Of a stretch of DNA of 64,000 nucleotides, positions 46,849 through 55,894 are shown piece after piece; the first letter of the stretch is position 1; every line of letters begins with the position of its first letter. Origin of the DNA: Colwellia sp. M166. GTDB taxonomy: Bacteria > Pseudomonadota > Gammaproteobacteria > Enterobacterales > Alteromonadaceae. Below the pieces are notes generated by a model. The model ran no database searches. It saw only the letters and a list, made by a program, of their open reading frames with translations, and had not been told where the DNA came from. The stretch spans positions 2,232,001 through 2,296,000 of the forward strand of contig NZ_CP040755.1 in the NCBI RefSeq assembly GCF_024585285.1, read 5' to 3'. The translations under genes and the position numbers were made by a program.

Positions 46849-46884
46849 TACCTTACTGAGATAAGTATTTACTGCTTGTTAATT

Positions 46885-46928
46885 ATACCAAGTCTATTAA
46901 GTTTGTTCCCACTTAGTAGAATTGGTAT
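46885..46928. repeat. 44-bp palindromic miniature of the ATACCAA-type repeat
   Basis: Starts ATACCAAGTC and ends TTGGTAT, with nested complementary blocks (TCTA/TAGA, AAGT/ACTT) around GTTTGTTCCCAC, so it folds into one long imperfect hairpin. Its left 30 bases match the left end of the 37826-38082 element almost exactly. It lies between the convergent plsB and ubiA genes and could double as a bidirectional terminator. Confidence 0.75.
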
Positions 46929-46964
46929 GAGCAGCAGATATGCTGTTATTTTGCTCAGAAAAAT

Positions 46965-47825
46965 TTATAAGTATTCCACCGTAACACCAACAAAAACAAC
47001 TAAGCCAACATAGTGGTTATTCAAAAAGGCTTGAAAACAACGCTCACGGTCACGTCCAGAAATTAGTATTTGTTGATAACAAAAAAATCCTGCCGCTATC
47101 ACTAATGACAACTGATAAGGCCAACCAAACGCCAATATGTCACCGACAGTGAACAATAAAGCTAAGGTCATTAGCTGCAAAAACATAATAATACGTTTAT
47201 CACTTTCGCCAAAAATAATCGCTGTCGACTTAACACCAATTCTTAGGTCATCATCACGATCAACCATGGCATACATAGTATCGTAAGCAATAGTCCATAA
47301 TACGTTAGCAGCAAATAATAACCATGCTGCTAGTGGTATTTGACCTTGCTCTTGGGCAAAGGCCATTATCATACCCCAGCTAAACGCCGCACCTAGTACC
47401 ACCTGTGGAAAATGGGTAATACGTTTCATAAACGGGTAGCTCGCAGCTAATAACACCGCAACAAAAGACAGCACAATAGTATAATTGCTTAAAGTCAACA
47501 CTAAAGCAAAAGCCAAGAGAATAAAGCTAGCAAATAACTGTAAAGCTTCACTACTTGACAATACCCCGGTTACTAAAGGACGATTTTGCGTACGTTTGAC
47601 TGCCCCATCGATTTGTCGGTCAGCATAATCATTAATAATACAGCCAGCACTGCGCATAAAAAACACACCTAAGCTAAACACCAACAGCAGATGTAACGAA
47701 GGCCAGCCATCAGAAGCTATCCATAACGCCCAGTACGTTGGCCATAACAACAAATAGGTACCAATGGGCTTATTCATGCGGGTAATTTGTTTAATCGCCG
47801 TTAGCTTTTTCGTTAACTCACTCAA
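46965..47825 (-). CDS. ubiA: 4-hydroxybenzoate octaprenyltransferase UbiA
   Basis: Integral-membrane prenyltransferase that attaches the polyprenyl tail to 4-hydroxybenzoate in ubiquinone synthesis. 286 residues with about eight to nine membrane helices. The two Mg-diphosphate motifs are NDYADRQIDG and YDTMYAMVDRDDD. It follows ubiC by 12 bases, so the two act in sequence from one transcript. Confidence 0.96.
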   Translation of the reverse strand: MSELTKKLTAIKQITRMNKPIGTYLLLWPTYWALWIASDGWPSLHLLLVFSLGVFFMRSAGCIINDYADRQIDGAVKRTQNRPLVTGVLSSSEALQLFASFILLAFALVLTLSNYTIVLSFVAVLLAASYPFMKRITHFPQVVLGAAFSWGMIMAFAQEQGQIPLAAWLLFAANVLWTIAYDTMYAMVDRDDDLRIGVKSTAIIFGESDKRIIMFLQLMTLALLFTVGDILAFGWPYQLSLVIAAGFFCYQQILISGRDRERCFQAFLNNHYVGLVVFVGVTVEYL

Positions 47826-47837
47826 GGTAATGCCCTT

Positions 47838-48404
47838 TTATTTTTGATATGCCATCGCACCGGGCAAAAAGACTTCTGCCACCATCAGCGGCTTAGCATC
47901 CAAAACAAATATCGAACGTCGACCCCATAGCGGTTGTTGATTTTCTGCTATTGCTAAGTAATTAACCAAATTAGCAACGCTGGATTGTGCATTAAATGCT
48001 GTTACTTCAATTTTTTTACGCAACAAGTCAGGGTGATTAAACAACACCTGCCCTAAAGACTGTGTCCCTAAGTGAGCTAATTGCTGCTGCGCACCGGTTA
48101 AAGAACTGAGCGGTAATAAGCTACGCGCAAACACTTGTGGAATATCATCACAATACAATAATACTTCTCGTATCAAAACTTGCTCACCGGCGACGATATC
48201 ATCATTGGCCTCGGCGGCATCACAAGCGATAATTTTTTGTCCGAGCACTTCCACACGAAAGTCTTGGCAAAGCGCTTTTAAACGTGCCGTTAATGAACTG
48301 GGATCAAGTAACCAATCACCTAGGTTGTTGGGAAGAGTATAGGTGTCTGGCGAGTGCCAATTTGTGAGCATTTGCACGGGAAATAATAAATGTTCTGTTG
48401 TCAT
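47838..48404 (-). CDS. ubiC: Chorismate pyruvate-lyase UbiC
   Basis: Cytoplasmic; converts chorismate to 4-hydroxybenzoate and pyruvate, the entry to ubiquinone. 188 residues. Support: WLLDPSSLTARLKALCQDFR near the N-terminus, VLIREVLLYCDDIPQVFARS with the active-site Arg region, the LGQVLFNH strand, LWGRRSIF and the C-terminal LMVAEVFLPGAM containing the conserved Glu. Position directly before ubiA confirms it. Confidence 0.93.
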   Translation of the reverse strand: MTTEHLLFPVQMLTNWHSPDTYTLPNNLGDWLLDPSSLTARLKALCQDFRVEVLGQKIIACDAAEANDDIVAGEQVLIREVLLYCDDIPQVFARSLLPLSSLTGAQQQLAHLGTQSLGQVLFNHPDLLRKKIEVTAFNAQSSVANLVNYLAIAENQQPLWGRRSIFVLDAKPLMVAEVFLPGAMAYQK

Positions 48405-48634
48405 ACCTGAAAACTATTTAACGAAAAACGAGCTATGATAGCGTTTAGCATGACAAAAATACAGCTTACTGCGTGCAATAACCGACGATTAGCAGATTAT
48501 AAATAAAGCTGAATTTTTCATAAAAACATCCGTACTTTAAAAATTACTAAATAATTCAGCGCTTGATCAAAATTCGCGTTATCATTTACTATCATCAACA
48601 TCTTTAACTAACGTCCTAATTTGAGTTCTAATGT

Positions 48635-49015
48635 ATGAAAACATCCATTATTTTAATGTTGGTACTGCTGAGTTCACCTTTGGCTAAAGCGGCTGATTAT
48701 GCTTACTTTGGCTTTGAACCTTCTATTGTGACCAATTACGTAGCAGTGAAGAAAAAAATGGGTTACGTGCGCCTATCTGTAGAGCTCATGATTGAAGACG
48801 CTTCAAATTATGATGTTGTTGAGCATCATGCGCCACTATTGCGTGATGCCATTATTAATATTATTGGCCAGCAACCTGAGTCAAAAGTAAAATCGATCAA
48901 TGGCCGTCATGAAATACAACGATTATGCGAAGAAAAAGTTAAACAATTATTGGAAAAAGAAACCGGCAAACCTCTAATTAAAAAGCTTTTATTTACCCAA
49001 TGGTTAGATAATTAA
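48635..49015 (+). CDS. FliL-like protein with signal peptide
   Basis: 126 residues. Signal peptide about 1-19 (ending LAKAA) rather than the membrane anchor of flagellar FliL. The rest follows FliL: YFGFEPSIVTNYVAVKKKMG, YVRLSVELMIED, HAPLLRDAIINIIGQQ and KKLLFTQWLDN. No flagellar genes are near, so it is a FliL paralogue with a stand-alone, probably periplasmic, role. A terminator follows. Confidence 0.78.
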   Translation: MKTSIILMLVLLSSPLAKAADYAYFGFEPSIVTNYVAVKKKMGYVRLSVELMIEDASNYDVVEHHAPLLRDAIINIIGQQPESKVKSINGRHEIQRLCEEKVKQLLEKETGKPLIKKLLFTQWLDN

Positions 49016-49057
49016 GCGCTTTAATTATACAACTTAGCACTACATTAGCGAGTTTAG

Positions 49058-49092
49058 AACACACTCAGTATGACTAAAGAGTGTGTTTTTTT
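49058..49092 (+). terminator. Terminator of the FliL-like gene, inside the 3' end of glpG
   Basis: 9-bp stem AACACACTC/GAGTGTGTT (49058-49066 and 49079-49087) followed by T to 49092 on the plus strand. The right arm covers the last codons of minus-strand glpG (stop at 49074-49076). Confidence 0.8.
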
Positions 49093-49940
49093 GTCTTTAA
49101 AACCTGCAAAAAAGCCAATACACAACCACTAACTAAACCGAGTAGATGAGCCGTATTAGCAACATTAATCGGCATTAAACTGGTATAGCCGAGTAACAAC
49201 CAAAACAACATAAAGCCGATAATAGGTTTTGACAATGACAGGCCTTTTTCAGGCATTAGCCAGCCTATCCACCAAACATAGCCAACCAGTGCGTATACTA
49301 CACCCGATAAACCACCAAAATTAGGGCCGTCAACCATAAACTGGCCAACATTAGATACAACCGCAGAAACCACTAACAAATTCAATAAGCTAAACTTTCC
49401 GCTTACCTGTTCTATCGACCCACCCAACTGCCACCACCACATGGTATTAAAGACAATATGTAACCATGAAAAATGGAAAAAAGCGGGCCCTAATAAACGG
49501 TGAGGTGCTGCTAGTACCACATCAACACTGAGTTGTGGATAGAATTGTAAATGCTGAAAGACAACATTACCCCAACCGAAGTTACTGGCAAGGAACACTA
49601 GCCAACACGCAGCAAAAACAACTAAAGTCACGACTCCTGCATGTGAAAAAAATTGACTTTTAAAGCTACTCATTAACGTGGGAAAACTTGAACTAACCTC
49701 AGTTACATCACCATTTTGCCAAGCCGCTTGTTGGTACTTAGCTTGCTCAGGTTGATTAATAAATTGTGCAAATTCTTGCTGTGCGAAGTCGTATTTGTCT
49801 TGCTGACAATAAATAACAAAGCCATCAGCTGCTTTTTCAACTAGCGTTTGAACCTGTAAGGTTTTCAGGTAATCACAAAAAAGTAACGCAATACTATGTT
49901 GCGTTACTTTTACTAGTGGCCGTAAGTCAGTGTTTGGCAT
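49074..49940 (-). CDS. glpG: Rhomboid intramembrane serine protease GlpG
   Basis: Cleaves membrane proteins within the bilayer. 288 residues from ATG 49940, which shares a base with the glpE stop (TAATG). An N-terminal cytoplasmic domain (about 1-75) precedes six membrane helices. Catalytic dyad: Ser in GLSGVVYALVGY and His in NTAHLLGLVSG; the HFSWLHIVFNTMWWWQLG stretch carries the conserved His/Asn of the oxyanion region. Last gene of kbl-tdh-glpE-glpG. Confidence 0.95.
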   Translation of the reverse strand: MPNTDLRPLVKVTQHSIALLFCDYLKTLQVQTLVEKAADGFVIYCQQDKYDFAQQEFAQFINQPEQAKYQQAAWQNGDVTEVSSSFPTLMSSFKSQFFSHAGVVTLVVFAACWLVFLASNFGWGNVVFQHLQFYPQLSVDVVLAAPHRLLGPAFFHFSWLHIVFNTMWWWQLGGSIEQVSGKFSLLNLLVVSAVVSNVGQFMVDGPNFGGLSGVVYALVGYVWWIGWLMPEKGLSLSKPIIGFMLFWLLLGYTSLMPINVANTAHLLGLVSGCVLAFLQVLKTKKHTL

Positions 49941-50272
49941 TAACAGGTTACAACATCCGGATGCTGTAACTGCCAATCAGTAAAGCCACCATCAAGCGAG
50001 TATACTTCAGTGAAATCTTGACTGATCAAAAATTGCGCCGCCTGTTGGCTTGAAATACCGTGGTAACAACAAACCACTACAGGAGCATCAAAATCAGCAT
50101 CGCGTAAAAAATCAGCTAAACTTTCATTACTTAAATGAATAGCATTTGGAATATGCCCTGATTGAAACGAAGCAGGATCACGAATATCAACAACTACATG
50201 TGATTCATCAGCTAATACCTTATGCAGTTCGCTGATTTGCATATGTTTAAAACTTTCTTCACTACTTGCCAT
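49940..50272 (-). CDS. glpE: Thiosulfate sulfurtransferase GlpE (rhodanese)
   Basis: Single-domain rhodanese, 110 residues: HVVVDIRDPASFQSGHIPNA, active-site Cys in VVCCYHGISSQQAAQFL, and GGFTDWQLQHP. Transfers sulfane sulfur from thiosulfate to thiophilic acceptors. Six bases after tdh and overlapping glpG; the glpE-glpG pair is as in E. coli, although the glpR partner is not here. Confidence 0.95.
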   Translation of the reverse strand: MASSEESFKHMQISELHKVLADESHVVVDIRDPASFQSGHIPNAIHLSNESLADFLRDADFDAPVVVCCYHGISSQQAAQFLISQDFTEVYSLDGGFTDWQLQHPDVVTC

Positions 50273-50278
50273 TATTCA

Positions 50279-51304
50279 TTATTCCCAATTTAAGATAACT
50301 TTACCTGATTGTCCTGAACGCATGATATCAAAACCTTGCTGAAAATCATCAACATTAAAGTGATGAGTGATAATTGGCGTTAAATCTAGGCCAGATTGGA
50401 TCAAACTCGCCATTTTGTACCAAGTTTCAAACATTTCACGGCCATAAATACCTTTAATGGTTAAACCTTTAAAAATAATTTGACTCCAATCAATTGCCAT
50501 ATCTTGACCAGGAATACCGAGCATGGCAATTTTTCCGCCATTGTTCATATTGGCCAACATATCGGTAAATGCCGATGGCACGCCTGACATTTCCATACCG
50601 ACATCAAAACCTTCAGTCATGCCTAAATCAGCCATCACCTCGGTTAATTTTTCTTTACTAACGTCGACCGCGCGCGTTGCGCCCATTTGACGAGCAAGGT
50701 CTAGACGGTATTCATTAACGTCAGTAATCACCACATGGCGAGCACCAACATGCTTTGCCACGGCTGCCGCCATAATACCAATAGGACCCGCACCGGTGAT
50801 CAAAACGTCTTCACCGACTAAATCAAACGATAAAGCGGTATGAACAGCATTGCCGAACGGGTCAAAAATAGCCGCCAAATCATCTGAAACTTCATCGGGT
50901 AATTTAAACGCATTGAAAGCTGGGATCACCAAATACTCAGCAAATGAACCTTCACGATTAACGCCAACACCAACGGTGTTACGACATAAATGTGTACGAC
51001 CACCACGACAGTTACGACAATGACCACAGGTAATATGCCCTTCACCAGAAACGCGGTCACCTAAGGTAAAACCACGAACCTCTTGACCAATACCAACCAC
51101 TTCGCCCGCATACTCATGACCCACAACCATAGGTACCGGAATAGTTTTCTGTGACCATTCATCCCAGTTATATATATGAATATCAGTACCACAAATAGCG
51201 GTTTTTTTAATTTTGATTAACAGATCATTATGTCCTAACTCAGGCTTAGGTGAGTCGGTCATCCAAATGCCCGGTTCGGCTTTTAATTTTGCTAAAGCTT
51301 TCAT
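50279..51304 (-). CDS. tdh: L-threonine 3-dehydrogenase Tdh
   Basis: NAD-dependent zinc alcohol-dehydrogenase family; oxidises threonine to 2-amino-3-ketobutyrate. 341 residues. Catalytic zinc site [14 protein letters not shown] and [12 protein letters not shown]; structural zinc Cys in [15 protein letters not shown]; cofactor motif [14 protein letters not shown]. It follows kbl by two bases. Confidence 0.97.
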   Translation of the reverse strand: MKALAKLKAEPGIWMTDSPKPELGHNDLLIKIKKTAICGTDIHIYNWDEWSQKTIPVPMVVGHEYAGEVVGIGQEVRGFTLGDRVSGEGHITCGHCRNCRGGRTHLCRNTVGVGVNREGSFAEYLVIPAFNAFKLPDEVSDDLAAIFDPFGNAVHTALSFDLVGEDVLITGAGPIGIMAAAVAKHVGARHVVITDVNEYRLDLARQMGATRAVDVSKEKLTEVMADLGMTEGFDVGMEMSGVPSAFTDMLANMNNGGKIAMLGIPGQDMAIDWSQIIFKGLTIKGIYGREMFETWYKMASLIQSGLDLTPIITHHFNVDDFQQGFDIMRSGQSGKVILNWE

Positions 51305-51306
51305 CG

Positions 51307-52521
51307 TTAACCCTCAATTACTTTCATTTCTTTACCGATACGAATAAAGGCTTCAATGGCTTTATCCAATTCAGCTTTAGTGTGCGCGGCAGAAATTTGT
51401 GTACGAATACGGGCTTGGCCTTTTGGTACGACGGGAAATGAGAAACCAATAACATAAATACCTTCAGCTAATAAACGTTCCGCCATAGCACTGGCCACTT
51501 TCGCATCACCTAACATCACTGGCACAATGGCATGGTCAGCACCAGCACAAGTAAAACCAGCGGCTTCCATTTGTGTTCTAAAATATGCCGCGTTGTCTTT
51601 TAAGGTTTTACGCAGTTCGTCACCTTCAGCTAATAAATCAATCACTTTGATTGAGGCATTTACAATCGCAGGCGCTAAAGAATTAGAAAATAAGTAAGGA
51701 CGTGAACGTTGACGTAGCCATTCAACTACTTCTTTTTTAGCGGCAGTATAACCACCTGAGGCGCCACCCATCGCTTTACCTAAGGTACCGGTAATAATAT
51801 CCACACGCCCCATAACATCACAATATTCATGGCTACCACGACCTTGTTCGCCAACAAAACCAACGGCATGTGAATCATCAACCATCACCATAGCATTGTA
51901 TTTATCGGCTAGATCACAAACCGCTTTTAAGTTGGCAATAACACCGTCCATTGAGAATACGCCGTCAGTAGCAATTAGCTTAAAACGTGCACCAGCTTCA
52001 TCCGCTTCAATTAAGCGCGCTTCAAGTTCTGCGGCATCATTATTGGCATAACGAAAACGCTTGGCTTTACATAAGCGCACACCATCAATAATTGATGCAT
52101 GGTTTAAAGAGTCAGAAATAATGGCATCTTCAGGGCCGAGTAAGGTTTCAAATAAACCCGCATTAGCGTCAAAACAAGAGGAATATAAAATGGTATCTTC
52201 CATACCTAAAAAAGTACTTAACTTTTGCTCTAAGGTTTTATGAATGTCTTGTGTACCACAAATAAAACGTACTGACGCCATACCAAAACCGTGCTCATCT
52301 AAACCTTCTTTAGCCGCAGCGATTAAGCTTGGGTGATTGGCTAAACCTAAATAGTTATTGGCACAAAAATTCACCACATCTTCACCGGTGTTAACTGCTA
52401 TTTGTGGTTGTTGGGCGGTAGTGATTATACGTTCAGCTTTATATAAACCCTCTTCTTTAACTTGATTTATTTGCGCAGTTAAATGGTCATAAAAGTTATT
52501 AGTGCTAGCAGAATCGGTCAC
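51307..52521 (-). CDS. kbl: 2-amino-3-ketobutyrate CoA ligase Kbl
   Basis: PLP enzyme that splits 2-amino-3-ketobutyrate with CoA into glycine and acetyl-CoA, completing threonine breakdown with Tdh. 404 residues. Signatures: [27 protein letters not shown] and the PLP lysine in [15 protein letters not shown]. First gene of the minus-strand kbl-tdh-glpE-glpG unit, reading away from a divergent Lrp-type regulator. Confidence 0.97.
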   Translation of the reverse strand: MTDSASTNNFYDHLTAQINQVKEEGLYKAERIITTAQQPQIAVNTGEDVVNFCANNYLGLANHPSLIAAAKEGLDEHGFGMASVRFICGTQDIHKTLEQKLSTFLGMEDTILYSSCFDANAGLFETLLGPEDAIISDSLNHASIIDGVRLCKAKRFRYANNDAAELEARLIEADEAGARFKLIATDGVFSMDGVIANLKAVCDLADKYNAMVMVDDSHAVGFVGEQGRGSHEYCDVMGRVDIITGTLGKAMGGASGGYTAAKKEVVEWLRQRSRPYLFSNSLAPAIVNASIKVIDLLAEGDELRKTLKDNAAYFRTQMEAAGFTCAGADHAIVPVMLGDAKVASAMAERLLAEGIYVIGFSFPVVPKGQARIRTQISAAHTKAELDKAIEAFIRIGKEMKVIEG

Positions 52522-52590
52522 GGTAATTCCTTAAAAAGTAAGAGTCTTGCAATCATCGTATTATCAGCCTAGACGACTTAACAAGAAAAG

Positions 52591-52658
52591 TGACATTACT
52601 TATTAATTTGTCATTTTTAATAGTCAAATTGACATGTAGATGTGTCAAAGTGTAATAT
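52591..52658 (+). promoter_or_regulatory. Promoter and operator cluster between kbl and the Lrp/AsnC gene
   Basis: Sigma-70 match TTGACA (52629-52634), 18 bases, TAATAT (52653-52658) for the regulator gene. Five TGTCA/TGACA half-sites overlap it: 52591, 52609, 52623, 52629 and 52643, including GTCAA-A-TTGAC (52623-52633) and TTGACA-N8-TGTCAA (52629-52648). This is the pattern expected for an Lrp/AsnC octamer controlling itself and the divergent kbl operon. Confidence 0.65.
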
Positions 52659-52698
52659 ATTAGGTGTTTTTTTGCCTAATGCCCCTCAGGACTATCAC

Positions 52699-53130
52699 TT
52701 GTTGTTAACCGAAAAAGATGAAGAGTTATTATCTATATTACGCCTCAATGCCCGCGCGAGTGTCTCTGATATGGCAAGGGCCACCGGTGTTTCTAGAACC
52801 GCAATACAGAACCGACTCAATAAGCTCGAAAACAATAATGTTATCGAAGGCTATAGTGTGGTTTTAGGTAGTGAGTATACGAGTGGATTAATTTCTTCGA
52901 ATGTGTCATTAAAAGTAAACCCTAACCTTAGAAAAACCATCTGCTTAGCCTTGAGAAAAGTTCATCAAATTAGCCATATTTACTCTATCAGTGGTGAGTA
53001 TGATTTATTAGTCACTATACAAGCCGCTACCCTGGAAAAACTCAGTGAAGTACTGAATATGGTGTGCTCACTTGAAGGGGTTGCTAGAACTAACTCCTCG
53101 ATCATCCTTGATACTATATTTGAGCGCTAG
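52699..53130 (+). CDS. Lrp/AsnC-family transcriptional regulator
   Basis: 143 residues from TTG 52699. Helix-turn-helix (about 5-60: DEELLSILRLNARASVSDMA, SRTAIQNRLNKLE) then the RAM/AsnC ligand-binding domain (SHIYSISGEYDLLVTIQAAT). The longer frame from GTG 52642 would start inside the -35 to -10 region of its own promoter and has no ribosome-binding site, whereas TTG 52699 has AGGA seven bases upstream. Divergent from kbl-tdh, so control of threonine catabolism is the natural guess. Confidence 0.88.
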   Translation: MLLTEKDEELLSILRLNARASVSDMARATGVSRTAIQNRLNKLENNNVIEGYSVVLGSEYTSGLISSNVSLKVNPNLRKTICLALRKVHQISHIYSISGEYDLLVTIQAATLEKLSEVLNMVCSLEGVARTNSSIILDTIFER

Positions 53131-53446
53131 CTAGTACTCTTGGAGCCTAGAGTGGTTGATAATTGGTGGCTGAATGCTGACAATCATGCAAAACATCGCA
53201 CCTCTAGCATTTGGTGAGCCAAGAATAAGCCGCACCGAGGGCTTAAATTCATCCGTTTCCGTTATCGCTACCGTTTGTTCAATGGCCACATGACAAAGGC
53301 TCTGCCTTGTATAAATCCCAACAATTCGCTGCAAAAACAATCTCGAACGATCAACAGCCCCTAACTATTTTATATCTTGCTTGATTTTTTACGCAACTTA
53401 TTAGGTATACTCTGCAACATTGATTGCTGATTTTTGAGCTTGTTAA
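53131..53446. other. Intergenic region with an isolated 69-codon minus-strand frame
   Basis: 316 bases between the regulator and waaA. A minus-strand frame (53131-53340) encodes a peptide beginning MFLQRIVGIYTRQSLCH and containing RLILGSPNARGAMFC. Similar peptides occur, as I recall, in repeated intergenic segments of other marine gammaproteobacteria, so it is more likely an interspersed sequence than a gene. The base composition looks less AT-rich than neighbouring spacers. Confidence 0.4.
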
Positions 53447-54739
53447 GTGCGCTTTATTCTTGCTTTAGTGTTATACCGCTTATTATTCTTACTGTTAACA
53501 CCCTTACTGTTGGTGGTGTTATTGCTGCGCTCGATTAATCATCAAGCTTATCGCCAACGCTTTTTGGAGCGACTTGGATTTATTTCAACCGCACTGCAAA
53601 CCGGCGGTATTATTATTCATGCCGCCAGCGTCGGTGAAGTGATCGCCTTAAAGCCTTTTATCACTAAACTACTTAATAATTATGCTAATTTACCGATCAC
53701 GGTAACAACATTTACGCCAACCGGGTCAGCACAGGTAAAAAAATTATTTGCTGATAAGGTGCAGCATTGCTATTTGCCACTGGATAATATTTTTTCTACG
53801 CAATTATTTTTAAAGCGTTTAAAGCCTAAAGCGATGATTTTTATGGAAACTGAGTTATGGCCAAATGTTATCGCTCAATGTCAAAAGCAGCAAATAAAAT
53901 TACTCTTGATCAACGGACGATTATCAGAAAAATCGATGCGTAGCTACCAAAAACTTGCTTGGTTGATCATGCCAACGATTCAACGTTTTGACAAAATATT
54001 AACGCAGAGCCAAGTTAATCAAGACAATTATCTCACCATGGGCGCAAACCCTGAACAGTGTGAATTATCAGGTAATCTGAAGTTTGATATCAGCGTTAAT
54101 AATGACGTTGCGGCTAAACAACAAGAACTAGCAGCTTTAATAACCCAGCAACGTAAAGTATGGCTAATTGCTAGCACCCACCCCGGCGACGAAGCATTAG
54201 CATTACAGGCATTTGAGCAAATAAAACAGCAACAACCTGATGCATTACTGATCATAGTACCTCGCCACCCTGAACGCTTTGAACAAGTTGCTAAGCTAGC
54301 ACAAATAGCTGGATACCCCCTACTTAAGCGTAGTGAGCAACATCTTGTAACCCTACAAACAGATGTTTGGATCATCGATACTTTAGGTGAGTTACTAGCA
54401 ACATGCGCTCTAGCCGACGTTGTGACTATGGGGGGAAGCTTTAGCGATATTGGCGGCCACAACCCATTAGAACCGGCTTTATTTAAAAAACCAGTGATCG
54501 TTGGCCCAAATATGAGCAATTTTAGTGAAATTTTACTACAGCTAAAGTCTGAGCAAGCTATAGTGCAAATTGCTGAGAATGAAAATATGCCGCAAACTTT
54601 AGCAGATGAAGTGCTGGCTTTATTTACCCATGAAAACAGCGCACAACGCGTGGGTGAAAATGGCTATAAAGTTGTACTAGCAAACCAAGGCGCAACCGCC
54701 CATTCATTAACGGCTCTACAAACATTATTACGCGTATAA
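53447..54739 (+). CDS. waaA: 3-deoxy-D-manno-octulosonic acid transferase WaaA (KdtA)
   Basis: Inner-membrane glycosyltransferase that adds Kdo to lipid A precursor. 430 residues starting at GTG 53447. N-terminal anchor (about 1-25), then IIHAASVGEVIALKP with the catalytic Glu, FMETELWPNVIAQC, LINGRLSEKSMRSY, and the nucleotide-binding GGSFSDIGGHNPLEPAL. Part of an inner-core LPS neighbourhood with a GT9 transferase and kdkA. Confidence 0.95.
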   Translation: MRFILALVLYRLLFLLLTPLLLVVLLLRSINHQAYRQRFLERLGFISTALQTGGIIIHAASVGEVIALKPFITKLLNNYANLPITVTTFTPTGSAQVKKLFADKVQHCYLPLDNIFSTQLFLKRLKPKAMIFMETELWPNVIAQCQKQQIKLLLINGRLSEKSMRSYQKLAWLIMPTIQRFDKILTQSQVNQDNYLTMGANPEQCELSGNLKFDISVNNDVAAKQQELAALITQQRKVWLIASTHPGDEALALQAFEQIKQQQPDALLIIVPRHPERFEQVAKLAQIAGYPLLKRSEQHLVTLQTDVWIIDTLGELLATCALADVVTMGGSFSDIGGHNPLEPALFKKPVIVGPNMSNFSEILLQLKSEQAIVQIAENENMPQTLADEVLALFTHENSAQRVGENGYKVVLANQGATAHSLTALQTLLRV

Positions 54740-54757
54740 ACTTAACATTTACCATGT

Positions 54758-55411
54758 TTAAACGCGTTTTTTAACATATAACCTAACACCTAAAACCGTT
54801 AGCGTGATCAATAGTATCAGACCTAAAATACCTAGACACTGATCAAGTACCTTATGGCCTGTCCATTGTAAATAGTGAATTTTGTACAGCAAATTAATCA
54901 ACTCAGTATCTTGACCTTTTTGGCTTAAGCTAAGGTTCTTCCAATCAAGTTTTATCTCAACACCTGTGCTTGTTTTTGCCGACAAGCCATTAACGCTGAC
55001 TATATCACCGTACCTGTCACTGCCATTAAAAGCATCCCGCAATAATATTTTAAATGCTTGCTCGGATGGTGGCGCTTGATCCACTAGCGATTCTGGCGCT
55101 AAGTGCATGGTTTTATCTGTTGTTTTTACTAATAAATGCTTACCTAAAATGGTGTTCACTAAGCTGACTTTTTGCCAGTCACTTTTTGGACTGATCATAA
55201 ACGAATCGTTCAATGGATAGGTTTTAATTGCCAGTGACTCATAGGCAGCCTGATAGCCGGGTTTGATAAAAAATATCATACCGGTGATTGTCCATCCCAA
55301 CATAGGTAAGACTAAAATCAGACCAATTATTTTGTGTAGTTTGTTACTTTTAATCACATTAAGCTGCTTTATTAAGGAGTAAAAAAGGATGACATTTATA
55401 GTAAAAGCCAA
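54758..55411 (-). CDS. PepSY-type membrane protein
   Basis: Up to 217 residues. Membrane helices near both ends (LHKIIGLILVLPMLGWTITG and LGILGLILLITLTVLGVRL) flank a periplasmic domain, the layout of small PepSY-associated proteins; the conserved KIHYLQWTGHKVLD stretch precedes the second helix, and the His residues resemble those of PepSY_TM reductase-like proteins. The start is uncertain: TTG 55411 gives an extra hydrophobic stretch and GTG 55357 begins just before the KLHK motif; neither has a clear ribosome-binding site. Confidence 0.65.
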   Translation of the reverse strand: MAFTINVILFYSLIKQLNVIKSNKLHKIIGLILVLPMLGWTITGMIFFIKPGYQAAYESLAIKTYPLNDSFMISPKSDWQKVSLVNTILGKHLLVKTTDKTMHLAPESLVDQAPPSEQAFKILLRDAFNGSDRYGDIVSVNGLSAKTSTGVEIKLDWKNLSLSQKGQDTELINLLYKIHYLQWTGHKVLDQCLGILGLILLITLTVLGVRLYVKKRV

Positions 55412-55431
55412 AATTATTGAGATAAAGCGGC

Positions 55432-55875
55432 TTAGGCTTTTAAGCGCTCTTGTGCTATTTCTTTGATAAAAACAGGCGTAGAAAAGTCAGCTTGGTTATC
55501 TAATGCCAGCGGGATTAGCCATTGTAAATTCGGAATGATATTTTTCGGTATTGCCGATACTTTCATAATATGTATTTCTTCTGCTTCCATGGTTTTAGCA
55601 CTTAACGCTAAATCAGTGCGCGCAAAATAGAGATCAACATCATAGCCATTGGGACGAAATACGTTAGCAAAGTATTGCCAATCGACTGGTTGCGTTATTA
55701 CTCCAGTTTCTTCAGCGCATTCTCTTACCATCGCATCAATCGAAGTTTCATTCGCTTCAACTTTTCCGCCAATGCCATTAAATAAACCGCGCTGCCATTG
55801 CGGATTTATTTTTTTAATCAGGACAATCTGGTTAGTATCTTGAGAAAATAAAAATCCGGTAACATATTTTTTCAC
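55432..55875 (-). CDS. NUDIX hydrolase
   Basis: 147 residues from GTG 55875, with AAGGA six bases upstream; the longer frame to 55920 would overlap the preceding gene and lacks this support. The Nudix box reads GGKVEANETSIDAMVRECAE followed by ETGV, matching Gx5Ex7REUxEExGU. The first strand VKKYVTGFLFSQDTNQIVLI is typical. It hydrolyses a nucleoside diphosphate-linked compound that cannot be specified; an 8-oxo-dGTPase-like role is possible. Confidence 0.88.
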   Translation of the reverse strand: MKKYVTGFLFSQDTNQIVLIKKINPQWQRGLFNGIGGKVEANETSIDAMVRECAEETGVITQPVDWQYFANVFRPNGYDVDLYFARTDLALSAKTMEAEEIHIMKVSAIPKNIIPNLQWLIPLALDNQADFSTPVFIKEIAQERLKA

Positions 55876-55894
55876 GCCTATTCCTTTTGCTGGC

